Of a stretch of DNA of 64,000 bases, positions 8,473-16,356 are shown in pieces. The stretch is taken from positions 3,990,722-4,054,721 of the forward strand of contig OY282381.1 in NCBI GenBank assembly GCA_958295915.1, written 5' to 3'. A program made the translations under genes and the position numbers. Numbering within the stretch: position 1 is the stretch's first letter; each line of letters begins with the position of its first letter. The notes under the pieces were generated by a model that saw nothing but the letters and a program-made list of their open reading frames with translations, did not search any database and had not been told where the DNA came from. The DNA is from an uncultured Caldilineaceae bacterium. GTDB taxonomy: Bacteria > Chloroflexota > Anaerolineae > Caldilineales > Caldilineaceae.

Positions 8473-9345
8473 TCAGGGAATCTGGTAACGACGCCAAAGG
8501 TCGCCGTATTTCTGGAGCCCAACGATATCGAAGAACTCCTCATCGTTGATCATTTTGTCCTGAACAGCATTCCAATCGCCGCTCTCCTTAAGAGCTTTCA
8601 ACCCATCCACCAGGCCGCGTGCAGCCATGTACAGCGAGACCAGGGAGCCAATAACCATCTGGCAGCCGGCCTTCTCAAACTCTTTGATGGCTATCGGCTC
8701 TACCGTGGCGAAGATGCCCACAAGGGGCGCTTTGACTTTGTCCGCGAAATACGCCAGCTCTTCAACGGTCAACGCCATGACAAATATGGCGTCGGCGCCA
8801 GCCTGGGCATAGGCGTTGCTGCGGCTGACGACATCGTCGATCATCTGCTCGCGGTAGTAGGTGTCCAGAGACACTGTGGCAATGACATCCGAGCGCACGA
8901 TGATTTTGAAGTTGGGATCTTGGCGCGCATCGAGCGCCGCCCTGATCTTGCCGCACATCTCGTCCACGCCGATCAGTTCGCTGCGCGGGATGTCCGCCAG
9001 AAAGGGACACTTCGAAGGAAGCGCCTGGTCATCAATGTGGACGCCGGCCAACCCGACCGCTTCAAAATCCCGCACAGCGTCCATCACGCTGATGGCATTG
9101 CCATAGCCTTCCTCCATGTCCGCGATGACCGGCGCATCGACCGCCTTCACAATGTTGCGCGCGATCAGCAACCTCTCTGTCTTGGGCATCAGCGCCAGAT
9201 CCGGCTGACCGAGGAAAGTCGCCTCAGTGGCATAACTTCCGATATAGATGGCGTTGAAGCCGGCCCGCTCCACCAGGACTGCCGAGAGCGCATCATGCGC
9301 GCCAATGGCGACAACCATTTCATCGTTGTCGATCAGATTTTGCAA
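8473..9345 (-). CDS. Isocitrate lyase/PEP mutase superfamily protein
   Basis: TIM-barrel enzyme of the isocitrate lyase/PEP phosphonomutase superfamily, 290 aa; members form or break C-C or C-P bonds in 2-oxoacid chemistry. The entry region (AIGAHDALSAVLVERAGFNAIY) is typical. The metal-binding loop is DMEEGYGNA (76-84) where relatives have D-x-D-x-GYG. The catalytic loop is HIDDQALPSKCPFL: the Lys-Cys of the lyase branch is kept, but the following Gly-His is replaced by Pro-Phe. The start is a TTG preceded by AAAGGG. A better AAAGGAGG lies further upstream with no standard in-frame start, so the N-terminus is uncertain. It is probably the last gene of the run from 13949 with the Gfo/Idh enzyme. 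It is unlikely to be a PEP mutase because the EDK-x5-NS loop is absent. Confidence 0.8.
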   Translation of the reverse strand: MQNLIDNDEMVVAIGAHDALSAVLVERAGFNAIYIGSYATEATFLGQPDLALMPKTERLLIARNIVKAVDAPVIADMEEGYGNAISVMDAVRDFEAVGLAGVHIDDQALPSKCPFLADIPRSELIGVDEMCGKIRAALDARQDPNFKIIVRSDVIATVSLDTYYREQMIDDVVSRSNAYAQAGADAIFVMALTVEELAYFADKVKAPLVGIFATVEPIAIKEFEKAGCQMVIGSLVSLYMAARGLVDGLKALKESGDWNAVQDKMINDEEFFDIVGLQKYGDLWRRYQIP

Positions 9346-9413
9346 CTGTGTAGGCCCTTTGATCTCGGTTGCCTCCTTTCAGACAATAATTCATGTGAGT
9401 ATCCAGGATCGAC

Positions 9414-9498
9414 CATGTCGCGCCCTACAGTGGCGCGCGATCATGTCGCGCCCTACAGTGGCGCGCGATCATGTCGCGCCCTAACAGTGGCGCGCAAT
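9414..9498. repeat. Three tandem copies of a palindromic 28-bp repeat (GCGCC family)
   Basis: Copies start at 9414, 9442 and 9470. Each has the core TCGCGCCCTACAGTGGCGCG, whose ends pair (TCGCGCC with GGCGCGA). The third copy carries an extra A (CTAACAGT). A second three-copy array of the same core with a 31-bp period is at 33556-33648. Both lie between convergent or adjacent gene ends and contain no gene. Confidence 0.85.
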
Positions 9499-9508
9499 AC
9501 AACAACGT

Positions 9509-9550
9509 CATCCTGTCTATCATCCGAATCAGAAAAATCACAGTTCAGAT
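9509..9550. repeat. 42-bp dispersed repeat, copy 1
   Basis: The segment beginning CATCCTGTCTATCATCCGAA and ending CACAGTTCAGAT recurs with a few substitutions at 43726-43767. Here it abuts the stop codon of the Gfo/Idh gene (9550); the other copy lies shortly beyond the stop of the ThuA-like gene. A more divergent relative is at 17690-17730. Confidence 0.75.
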
Positions 9551-10767
9551 CAGCTTGTTGCGCAGAAATTGGTTTTGATCCCGAACTCCCCATTCTCCTC
9601 AGCCTGTGTCGTTATCTCATCAAGATACACATCCCGATTTTCCTGTGCCGAAACATAAGCCGCCATGAGGTAGCGGGTGATCTCTTTGCCATCCTCGCCC
9701 GTAAAAATGGGTGTTCCGCCGCTCTTCACGACCTGGATAAAGTGTCTTGTGGAGTCGATAAACGAAGTCGACCAATGGCCAGTCTCCGGCGTGATGTCGT
9801 CCAGGAACGTCGTCACTTTGCCATCGACAAACACGGCGATGGGCGGGAAGGCAGAACTTTGGGACATCTCGCAGTCCTTGAAAAACTCGCGGTCGCCGCC
9901 GCCGGAACACTGGTTGATCCACATGACGCCTTTCTCGCCGAAAATCTCGACAAAATCATCGAGCCAGAAATCGCAGGGAAGCGCCATGCGCCTAGAGAAC
10001 GAGAAATCAATTTGCGCATACTTTGAGCCATCCTCAGCGCCCTTGAAGCGGGCACGGATCAGGGCCGGCGCATCCAGAGGCGTGTCCGCATCGATCCAGG
10101 CGCTGATCTTCTCGAAATCGCGCCCCATGAACCAGCGCGCCAGGGCGAATTTGTGAAACCCGTCGTCGCCCACCAATGGCCCAACGCCGGCCCGGCCCAG
10201 ATCCATCCGCCAACTCCCCGGCTCCCAGAATAGAGGCCAGGCGGCGCCGTCCCTGATGCCGGCCATGGTATGCACCCGAATTGAAATCAGATCGCCAATC
10301 AGCCCCTGCTCGATGAGCGCTTTGGCCTGCAGATAAACCGGATAAAACAGAAAGTTCTCATAGACTCTCAGTCTGACATTGTTCCTTTTGCATGTCTCTA
10401 TGATCCGATCGCACTCCTGTAGCCGTGCCGCCATCGGTTTCTGCACGCTCACCCCCTTCACGTTCGCCTCTGCGCATCGAACAGCTTGTGAGCAGTGCAG
10501 ATGATGTGGTGTCAGTATCTCGACGATGTCGAGAGCCTCCTGTTCCAACATATCCTCATACTGTCGGTAAAATTTCGCCCGCGGTAGCTTCCATCTTTCC
10601 AGCCATCGTCTGCCAACATCCTGATCGGTATCACAGACCGCGACGATTTCCGCATCGTCAGAGTCCAGATACCCCAACACGTGTTCGTTGCTGATGGCGC
10701 CCAGCCCGATGAACCCAGCTCTCAGCACGCAATGCGCTCCTTCGAGATCGTCAAGTGAACGCGCCAC
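9550..10767 (-). CDS. Gfo/Idh/MocA family oxidoreductase (QKP variant)
   Basis: NAD(P)-dependent oxidoreductase, 405 aa. The Rossmann motif is AGFIGLGAISNEHV (17-30), and the second domain holds DDGFHKFALARWFMG and DFVEIFGEKGVMW. The usual EKP signature reads QKP (109-111). Because that Lys is kept but the Glu is not, activity could be altered. The start is GTG with GGGAGC 6 nt upstream. It lies 9 bp downstream of the MalG-type permease and is therefore co-transcribed with the transporter. Substrate unknown. Confidence 0.87.
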   Translation of the reverse strand: MARSLDDLEGAHCVLRAGFIGLGAISNEHVLGYLDSDDAEIVAVCDTDQDVGRRWLERWKLPRAKFYRQYEDMLEQEALDIVEILTPHHLHCSQAVRCAEANVKGVSVQKPMAARLQECDRIIETCKRNNVRLRVYENFLFYPVYLQAKALIEQGLIGDLISIRVHTMAGIRDGAAWPLFWEPGSWRMDLGRAGVGPLVGDDGFHKFALARWFMGRDFEKISAWIDADTPLDAPALIRARFKGAEDGSKYAQIDFSFSRRMALPCDFWLDDFVEIFGEKGVMWINQCSGGGDREFFKDCEMSQSSAFPPIAVFVDGKVTTFLDDITPETGHWSTSFIDSTRHFIQVVKSGGTPIFTGEDGKEITRYLMAAYVSAQENRDVYLDEITTQAEENGEFGIKTNFCATS

Positions 10768-10776
10768 TATGCTCCC

Positions 10777-11625
10777 TCAGCCTTTAATGCCGGTCTGGGC
10801 AGCGCTTTCGATGATGCGCTGTTGGGCAAAAAGAAATATCAGCAACAGCGGCAAGGCCATGACCACCGAGACGGCCAACAACCAGTGCGCCGGCGCCTGA
10901 TAGAGCGACTTCAGATAGGAAATACCCAATGGTAGCGTGGCCAGATCCTGATCGCTGATGACGATGAGCGGCCATAGGAACTCATCCCAACTGGCAAGCG
11001 CGCCCAGCAGAGCCAGGGTGACAAGCGCCGGTTTTACCATCGGCGCCACGATCTGGAAGAAAATACTCAGCTCCCCTGACCCATCGACCCGCGCCGCGTC
11101 TATGTATTCGCTGGGTATAGAAGAGATGAACTGGCGCATGAAGAATACGCCGAAGGCGTTGACCGCGATCGGTAGAATAAGCCCCTGATAGGTGTTGATC
11201 CAGCCCAACTGCTTGACGATGACAAACAGCGGGATCATAATGATCTGGAGCGGCAGGAGGGACATGCTCAGGATGATGACAAACATGATCTCTTTGCCCG
11301 GAAAGTTGTGCTTGGCGAAACCATAGCCGGCCAGGGCCGGAAAAAAGACCAGAATGCTGACCTGCGCTACGAGCACGATAAGACTGTTGATCAGGTTGCG
11401 CGTAAAGTTCTCGGAAGTCCACGCCTCGGGGTAGTTCCTCCATTGGATAGGGTCCGGTATCCATTTGACCGGGATCGCAAAAACCTGCTCCAACGGTTTA
11501 AGCGAGCCAGAGACAATCCACACCATGGGAAACAGCATGATGGCCGCGAAGACGATCAACAGAATCAAACGCATGACCTTGTAGGCTGTGCGTGGTCGCC
11601 AGAGACTCGAAGGTGGCTGCATCAT
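10777..11625 (-). CDS. Carbohydrate ABC transporter permease, MalG type
   Basis: Inner-membrane permease, 282 aa. It has a first membrane helix at about 17-38 (LILLIVFAAIMLFPMVWIV), the short VFAIPVKWIPDPIQWRNY periplasmic segment typical of MalG-like proteins, and the EAA loop SEYIDAARVDGSGELSIFFQIV. Its ATG overlaps the stop of the MalF-type partner by 4 nt (11622-11625). The C-terminus QQRIIESAAQTGIKG is the conserved MalG tail. Confidence 0.93.
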   Translation of the reverse strand: MMQPPSSLWRPRTAYKVMRLILLIVFAAIMLFPMVWIVSGSLKPLEQVFAIPVKWIPDPIQWRNYPEAWTSENFTRNLINSLIVLVAQVSILVFFPALAGYGFAKHNFPGKEIMFVIILSMSLLPLQIIMIPLFVIVKQLGWINTYQGLILPIAVNAFGVFFMRQFISSIPSEYIDAARVDGSGELSIFFQIVAPMVKPALVTLALLGALASWDEFLWPLIVISDQDLATLPLGISYLKSLYQAPAHWLLAVSVVMALPLLLIFLFAQQRIIESAAQTGIKG

Positions 11626-12533
11626 GCCTCAACCCCCTCGTGCACGCGGAACAGCCGTAACTGGATGATGGTCAGAATAAGAATCAGAACGAAGCCGACC
11701 ATGGAGATGGCGCTTGCGCGACCCATGCGCAGGTCGCGCAAGCCTTCATGGTAAATAAGCATCGCCATGGAGCGCGTGGAATTGTTTGGCCCCCCGCCTG
11801 TCATGATAAACATGGGCGTGAATATCTTCATGCCGGCAATGATGGTGTGAATCACCACGAAGGCGAAGATCGGTCTCAACATCGGCAGCGTGATGTGCCG
11901 CAGTAACGGCCAACGACCGGCCCCATCGATCGCGGCCGCCTCGTAAAAGGTCTGTGGAATGGATTGAAGACCAGCCAGAAATACCACCATGAACCATCCT
12001 GCCCCCTGCCAGATCGACATGATGACGATGCCCCACAACGCGCTATTCTGTTTGGTCAGCCAGGAAACAGACAGACCAAGCATAGCATTGAGGGGACCAT
12101 TCTGGCGCAGTAACAGAGACCAGGCGGTCGCCATGGCCACAGCGGACAGAATGGTGGGGGCAAAGAAAACCGACCGGAAGAAGAACCGACCAATGATCTT
12201 GTCTTTGATCAACGAGGCGAACAGGAAACCGATCACCCACGCCGGCGGACCAAAGAAGAGCATGAAACTTAATGTCACCCGGATGGCGGACCAGAAGTTC
12301 TTGTTGCCTGTCAGGTTTTGGTAGTTCGCCGGCCCCACCCAGGTCATCGGGCCGAAAAGATCGAATTCAAAGAAGCTGATGATGATGGCGCTGATGATAG
12401 GGTAAATGTTGAAGACCAGGAAGAAAACCAGCACGGGCAGGGTGAAGAGGAAGCCAATCACTTTCATGCGGGTGTGATAGCGCCAGTTGGCCGGCCAAAG
12501 CCTTGCCGCCAGATGCGATTTCCCTATGCCCAC
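11622..12533 (-). CDS. Carbohydrate ABC transporter permease, MalF type
   Basis: Inner-membrane permease with six predicted hydrophobic segments. The EAA loop reads FYEAAAIDGAGRWPLLRHITL, and the conserved FIMTGGGPNNSTRSMAMLIY follows. I place the start at GTG 12533 because GGAGAG lies 4-5 nt upstream. A longer frame opens with TTG at 12563. The gene follows the binding protein by about 45 bp and overlaps the MalG-type gene. Confidence 0.9.
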   Translation of the reverse strand: MGIGKSHLAARLWPANWRYHTRMKVIGFLFTLPVLVFFLVFNIYPIISAIIISFFEFDLFGPMTWVGPANYQNLTGNKNFWSAIRVTLSFMLFFGPPAWVIGFLFASLIKDKIIGRFFFRSVFFAPTILSAVAMATAWSLLLRQNGPLNAMLGLSVSWLTKQNSALWGIVIMSIWQGAGWFMVVFLAGLQSIPQTFYEAAAIDGAGRWPLLRHITLPMLRPIFAFVVIHTIIAGMKIFTPMFIMTGGGPNNSTRSMAMLIYHEGLRDLRMGRASAISMVGFVLILILTIIQLRLFRVHEGVEA

Positions 12534-12578
12534 GGCACTCTCCACCCTCCCCGCCTTGTTCAATTCCTGATTCCTGCG

Positions 12579-13949
12579 CTACTCCCCATCCAAAACCGGA
12601 TCGATCTCTTCAGCCGCCTCGTCGAGGCTCGCCTGCACATCGGCGCCTTCAAAGGCCATAGCTTCGATCTTGCCGCGCAGAATGCGGGCAATCTCAGCAT
12701 AGTGCCCAGTGACGAAGATGGCTTGGCCACCGTCAGCCGCGGCAGCCACCAGATCGGCGTAGGGTACCCGGCCAGCGCCCCAACCTTTCTCGATGTCCGG
12801 CAACGGTTGCCAGATACCGGAAGCCGTTGCCTGGCCCTGCGGGTCGGCCTCCAAGAAGCGCAGGAACTCCCAAGCAGCCTTCTTGTTCGGCGAAGCGGCG
12901 TTGACTACCCAGGCCCAACCCCAGAAGACGTTGCCAGGTTTGCCGGACTCGATTGAAGGCATCCCGTAAGCGTGATAGCCGCTGTCGAGGACCGGACTCT
13001 CCGTGGCGACAAGAAAGGCTTCATACATCCACGGGCCGGCCAGGTCACACGTCATCTCCCCCGAACCGAACGCCGCATGCACCTCACCAGGGATCACCGG
13101 ACCGATGTTCGGATCGCCCAGCTCCCGGCTGACGCGCATCATCCACTCAACGGCTTCGACCCCCGCCGGCTCGTTGATGGTCGCTTCAGTGCGCTCCGCG
13201 TTCAGGACGCTCCCCCCGGTCTGGGCCAGAAATGTGGTCAAAACCTGCATCGACCAGGTATCGTCGAAGTACATCGGCAGCTTGATAAAGTTTCTCTGGA
13301 AGTTGCCAGCATCGTCAAGGTAGAAGTCGGGATTCCCCTCGATGACCTGCTTGCCTACGGAGATCAGATCGTCCCAGGTCTCCAGCGTGACCGCATCAGG
13401 GTCTACGCCAGCTTGTCGGAAATGTTCGTCATTGCAATACAGAACGAGCCAGCTTAGCTCCCAGTGGTAGCCATAGGGTGTGCCGTCCATGGCCGACCAC
13501 GAATCAAACGCCCCCGGCAGACGACTGGCCTTGAGTTCCTCGACAGAATCAAAACCCAGACCCGCAAGCGCTTCATCGTCGATAGGCGCCAGTTGGCCCT
13601 TGTTGATCAGCTTGATGGCCTGGGGATTGATGACGGCGAAGATATCCGGCGCGGTCCCAGTCGCCAAGGAGCTGGTCACTTTGTCCTCGAAGCCACCTTC
13701 CCCAACCGGCGGGATACTGTGGTCGAAGTCAATGGTGACATTCGGATGCTCATCCATGTAGATGCGCACGCGCTCTGCTTGATACTCGTAGCCCGGCGGC
13801 CAGTTGAAGTACCACATCGACAGCTCGACCGGCTGATCTGCGCCGCCCATGTCTGCGGCCGGCGCAGCCATGGGCGCGACACAGGCCGTACTCAGCAAGG
13901 CCACAAGGCTGAGAAGGGTAATGATGACGCTGATCTTTCGAGTTTTCAT
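12579..13949 (-). CDS. Sugar ABC transporter solute-binding lipoprotein
   Basis: Family-1 extracellular binding protein, 456 aa. The leader MKTRKISVIITLLSLVAL is followed by LLSTAC with Cys23 as the lipidation site and the linker VAPMAAPAADMGG. Family hallmarks are ELSMWYFNWPPGYEYQAERV, a DIFAVINPQAIKLINKGQL segment and the late VFWGWAWVVNAASPNKKAAWEF motif. It heads the SBP - MalF - MalG - Gfo/Idh - isocitrate-lyase-family run. Upstream, a 22-bp perfect palindrome separates it from the PfkB kinase gene. Confidence 0.93.
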   Translation of the reverse strand: MKTRKISVIITLLSLVALLSTACVAPMAAPAADMGGADQPVELSMWYFNWPPGYEYQAERVRIYMDEHPNVTIDFDHSIPPVGEGGFEDKVTSSLATGTAPDIFAVINPQAIKLINKGQLAPIDDEALAGLGFDSVEELKASRLPGAFDSWSAMDGTPYGYHWELSWLVLYCNDEHFRQAGVDPDAVTLETWDDLISVGKQVIEGNPDFYLDDAGNFQRNFIKLPMYFDDTWSMQVLTTFLAQTGGSVLNAERTEATINEPAGVEAVEWMMRVSRELGDPNIGPVIPGEVHAAFGSGEMTCDLAGPWMYEAFLVATESPVLDSGYHAYGMPSIESGKPGNVFWGWAWVVNAASPNKKAAWEFLRFLEADPQGQATASGIWQPLPDIEKGWGAGRVPYADLVAAAADGGQAIFVTGHYAEIARILRGKIEAMAFEGADVQASLDEAAEEIDPVLDGE

Positions 13950-14005
13950 TGAACTCCTCCTATGGAAATAATCTCTGAATCAAGAGTATTGGATCTACAG
14001 ACATC

Positions 14006-14027
14006 AAGGCAGGATATATCCTGCCTT
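14006..14027. terminator. 22-bp perfect palindrome between PfkB and SBP genes
   Basis: Arms AAGGCAGGATA and TATCCTGCCTT join without a loop. The site starts 3 bp beyond the PfkB stop and 57 bp before the binding-protein start. It could be a terminator stem (no clear T-run) or an operator for the transport operon. Confidence 0.45.
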
Positions 14028-14029
14028 CG

Positions 14030-14977
14030 CTAACACAATTTTCTCTCGACCTCCTTACGGGTAGGCATGCGTGCCGCATGCGCGCCGCCGGTCTGTCCGA
14101 TGATCTGGATGACGGCCGCGGCCCCCAATCTGGCTGCCCATTCCACGTCGCCACCGCGCAGATAGCCAGCTAGAAAAACTGTCGAAAACGAATCGCCGGC
14201 GCCGGTTGTATCGATGACCTCGCCAGATTGAGCCGGCACACGCACAATCCGATCAACAGTCGCAACCACACAGCCCCGTTCGCCCAGAGTCAGCAGCCCT
14301 ACCTTGGCCCCCCAGTCGACGAAGCGACGCGCCGTGTCCTCTTCCCCCGCCTCTGTTGCCAGTGTGTCTTCCCCGAATAAGTGAGCGCAATCTTCGACGC
14401 TGGCTCGCACGATGTCGATATAGGACACCAACTCGCGCAGGCGTGTGGGATTTTGCTGTTCAGCTTCATTGGGATGTTCACGTGAATGGGCGCCGCCGTA
14501 GCCGCCCAGATCTATCGCCAGGGTTGCGTTGAGCGTGCGCAGCTGGCGAATCGTTTCCAGAGGCACATCGTGATCCATGGTGGCGATATAGAAAATGGCG
14601 GCCTCATGGTAGGGCAGCGGGATGTCTTCGAAACGGATGGCCGGCGCCTTGTGCGGGTAGCGTATCTCCTTCTCCCCCGATTCCTCGTAGATCAACTCGC
14701 TGGCCGTGGTCCAGGTACCCGACTTGACCAACACGCCGCGCATATCTACCCGCGCGTCGCGGAATGGCTGCAACAACTCGTCCGGCATGTCGCTGCCGAT
14801 GGTGGTTACGATGCCGACTCGTTCGCCCAACCGGCCGGCCGCAACCGCCCCATACGCTACCGGACTCCCCAACACCGGCCCCATCGTCCGATCCGGGAAA
14901 TAGATCATCTCTTTGACTATATGGCCGATCAAGACGATATCCGGCCGCCAGCCTTCTGAACCTGGAATAAATTCCAT
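14030..14977 (-). CDS. PfkB family carbohydrate kinase
   Basis: Ribokinase-type kinase, 315 aa from the ATG at 14977; cytosolic ATP-dependent phosphorylation of a sugar, nucleoside or polyol. The C-terminal signature DTTGAGDSFSTVFLAGYLRG starts at residue 256, with Asp262 as catalytic base. The N-terminal half has GSPVAYGAVAAGRLGERVGIVTTIGSD, the substrate-lid region. An in-frame extension up to 15187 overlaps the inositol-phosphate synthase and does not look like protein, so it was rejected. It lies 65 bp downstream of inositol-phosphate synthase, suggesting an inositol or cyclitol kinase (PfkB myo-inositol kinases are known). That assignment is inference. Confidence 0.85.
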   Translation of the reverse strand: MEFIPGSEGWRPDIVLIGHIVKEMIYFPDRTMGPVLGSPVAYGAVAAGRLGERVGIVTTIGSDMPDELLQPFRDARVDMRGVLVKSGTWTTASELIYEESGEKEIRYPHKAPAIRFEDIPLPYHEAAIFYIATMDHDVPLETIRQLRTLNATLAIDLGGYGGAHSREHPNEAEQQNPTRLRELVSYIDIVRASVEDCAHLFGEDTLATEAGEEDTARRFVDWGAKVGLLTLGERGCVVATVDRIVRVPAQSGEVIDTTGAGDSFSTVFLAGYLRGGDVEWAARLGAAAVIQIIGQTGGAHAARMPTRKEVERKLC

Positions 14978-15042
14978 TCGTCCCACCGCTCCGTGCGTTC
15001 TGTCACACGTCGAGACGCGTTCATTCGCAATGCCTGATTGTA

Positions 15043-16104
15043 TTATCTCTCCCGAGTTCCCTGGATGAATTCCTCCAACATCTTCACCGCTTCTTCGTCT
15101 GAAATCTGTTCCGCTGGATGTTTGCAGAAATAGGCCGAAGCGCTGGTCAGCACGCCGCCAATGCCTCGATCCAGCGCCACACGACAACAGCGAATCGCAT
15201 CGACGGCGATGCCAGCAAAGTTGGCGCTATCTTCCACCTCCAACTTGGCATCGACAATGATCGGGGCATTACTGAAATTCGCCAACTCGAAATAAAAGCG
15301 GGCCGTCTTTCGATCTCCCATATTCGGAACATGGGCAAACGCGGCAGACACATCCGTCTCGTAAGGAATGAGGGCCTCGACAGCCCCTCGTTTGGTTTTC
15401 TCTTTGCTCTCACCGCGATGAACAAGGTTATCGAAATCGGTATTGCCAGCATAGTTAAGCTGATAGGTCTTTTTGATGTGGATGCCTCGATCCAGCATCG
15501 TCTCGACCAGCGCCCGATGTAGGATCGTGCCCCCCAGCTGGCTCTTGACGTCATCACCGATAAGGGGGAGATTGCGTTCTTCCGCAGTCCGAGCGAAGGC
15601 TTCATCACATACAATAAGCTCAGGCATACCATTGATGTAGGCGACCCCGGCCTCCAGAGCGGCCTGGGCATAGAGCCGAGCCGCTTTGGCCGAACCGGTT
15701 GGCAGCATGTTCAACATCACCTGCGCGCCGGCATCCTGGAGAGCCGTTACGACATCCACAGGTTCCTGAGCCGCTATGTCCATCTGTCTGGCTAGATGAG
15801 GAGGCGCCCCATCCGCGACGGGTCCCATCGAGACTTTCATCCCTGTCGCTGGCAGATCGATATCTGGCACTCTATAGGCGTTGTTGGGGGGAGCGAAGAT
15901 GGCTTCAGCCAGATCCTGCCCCACCTTGCGGGCATTGATATCGAAGGCGACGACTGGCTGAATGTCGGTTACATCATAGCCGCCAAGTTCCCGGTGCATC
16001 AGACCGATGGTGTCGCCTCCCTGCGCATAGTAATTCAATCCTTGTATAAGGGCGCTGGCGCAATTGCCAACGCCAACAATAGCAAGCCTTATCTTTTCTG
16101 ACAT
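15043..16104 (-). CDS. ino1: Inositol-3-phosphate synthase
   Basis: NAD-dependent myo-inositol-phosphate synthase converting glucose 6-phosphate to inositol 1(3)-phosphate, of the short prokaryotic class found in actinobacteria and archaea (353 aa, normal length). Recognisable blocks are RLAIVGVGNCASALIQGLNY (6-25), GLMHRELGGYDVTDI, VVAFDINARKVGQDLAEAIF, GDDVKSQLGGTILHRALVE and LNYAGNTDFDN, which carries catalytic-site residues. GGAG lies about 9 nt before the ATG. It is followed by a PfkB kinase and lies upstream of a sugar ABC module. It may serve inositol lipid, compatible-solute or cyclitol formation. Confidence 0.92.
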   Translation of the reverse strand: MSEKIRLAIVGVGNCASALIQGLNYYAQGGDTIGLMHRELGGYDVTDIQPVVAFDINARKVGQDLAEAIFAPPNNAYRVPDIDLPATGMKVSMGPVADGAPPHLARQMDIAAQEPVDVVTALQDAGAQVMLNMLPTGSAKAARLYAQAALEAGVAYINGMPELIVCDEAFARTAEERNLPLIGDDVKSQLGGTILHRALVETMLDRGIHIKKTYQLNYAGNTDFDNLVHRGESKEKTKRGAVEALIPYETDVSAAFAHVPNMGDRKTARFYFELANFSNAPIIVDAKLEVEDSANFAGIAVDAIRCCRVALDRGIGGVLTSASAYFCKHPAEQISDEEAVKMLEEFIQGTRER

Positions 16105-16268
16105 CGTGAAGACTCCAGGTCATCCCGGATCCAACTTGAATCCCCCACTCAACCCAAGCAAAAAATATCCTCTGCACTGAAAACAGGCCACTAGCCACTG
16201 CCCTTATGCCGGCCCGCCTCTGCCGCTATATGCAAAGCGGCATTTGTGAGATGCTTTTGAAATTGAAA

Positions 16269-16289
16269 GTCTCAATACCCTGTTGAGAC
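16269..16289 (-). terminator. Hairpin terminator downstream of Uma2 gene
   Basis: GTCTCAA pairs with TTGAGAC around a 7-nt loop. On the minus strand the stem is followed by TTTCAATTTC, a moderately T-rich tail. It lies 68 bp past the Uma2-like gene stop. A second small stem (GCCGCT/AGCGGC) is at 16219-16240. Confidence 0.45.
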
Positions 16290-16356
16290 ATGAGCGCCCT
16301 TCAGGTGTTGAACTGGCGGGAATGTCGAATGAGGATTGGTTCTTGTCTGACGGTTA

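Noticed and set aside
8473..9345. Phosphonate biosynthesis (PEP mutase) assignment
   Set aside because: The catalytic loop reads HIDDQALPSKCPFL, lacking the EDK-x5-NS signature of PEP mutase. No phosphonopyruvate decarboxylase is nearby.
9414..9498. Possible CRISPR array
   Set aside because: Repeats are immediately adjacent without unique spacers, there are only three copies, and no cas genes are in the window. The same applies to 33556-33648 and 39633-39957.
8407..10026. A 539-codon plus-strand frame across two genes
   Set aside because: It runs antisense through the isocitrate-lyase-family and Gfo/Idh genes and through the palindromic repeats. Its composition is typical of a shadow frame.
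14977..15187. Longer N-terminus for the PfkB kinase
   Set aside because: The extension overlaps the inositol-phosphate synthase gene and reads as Arg/Ser/Gly-rich shadow sequence. The ATG at 14977 begins the normal family N-terminus.
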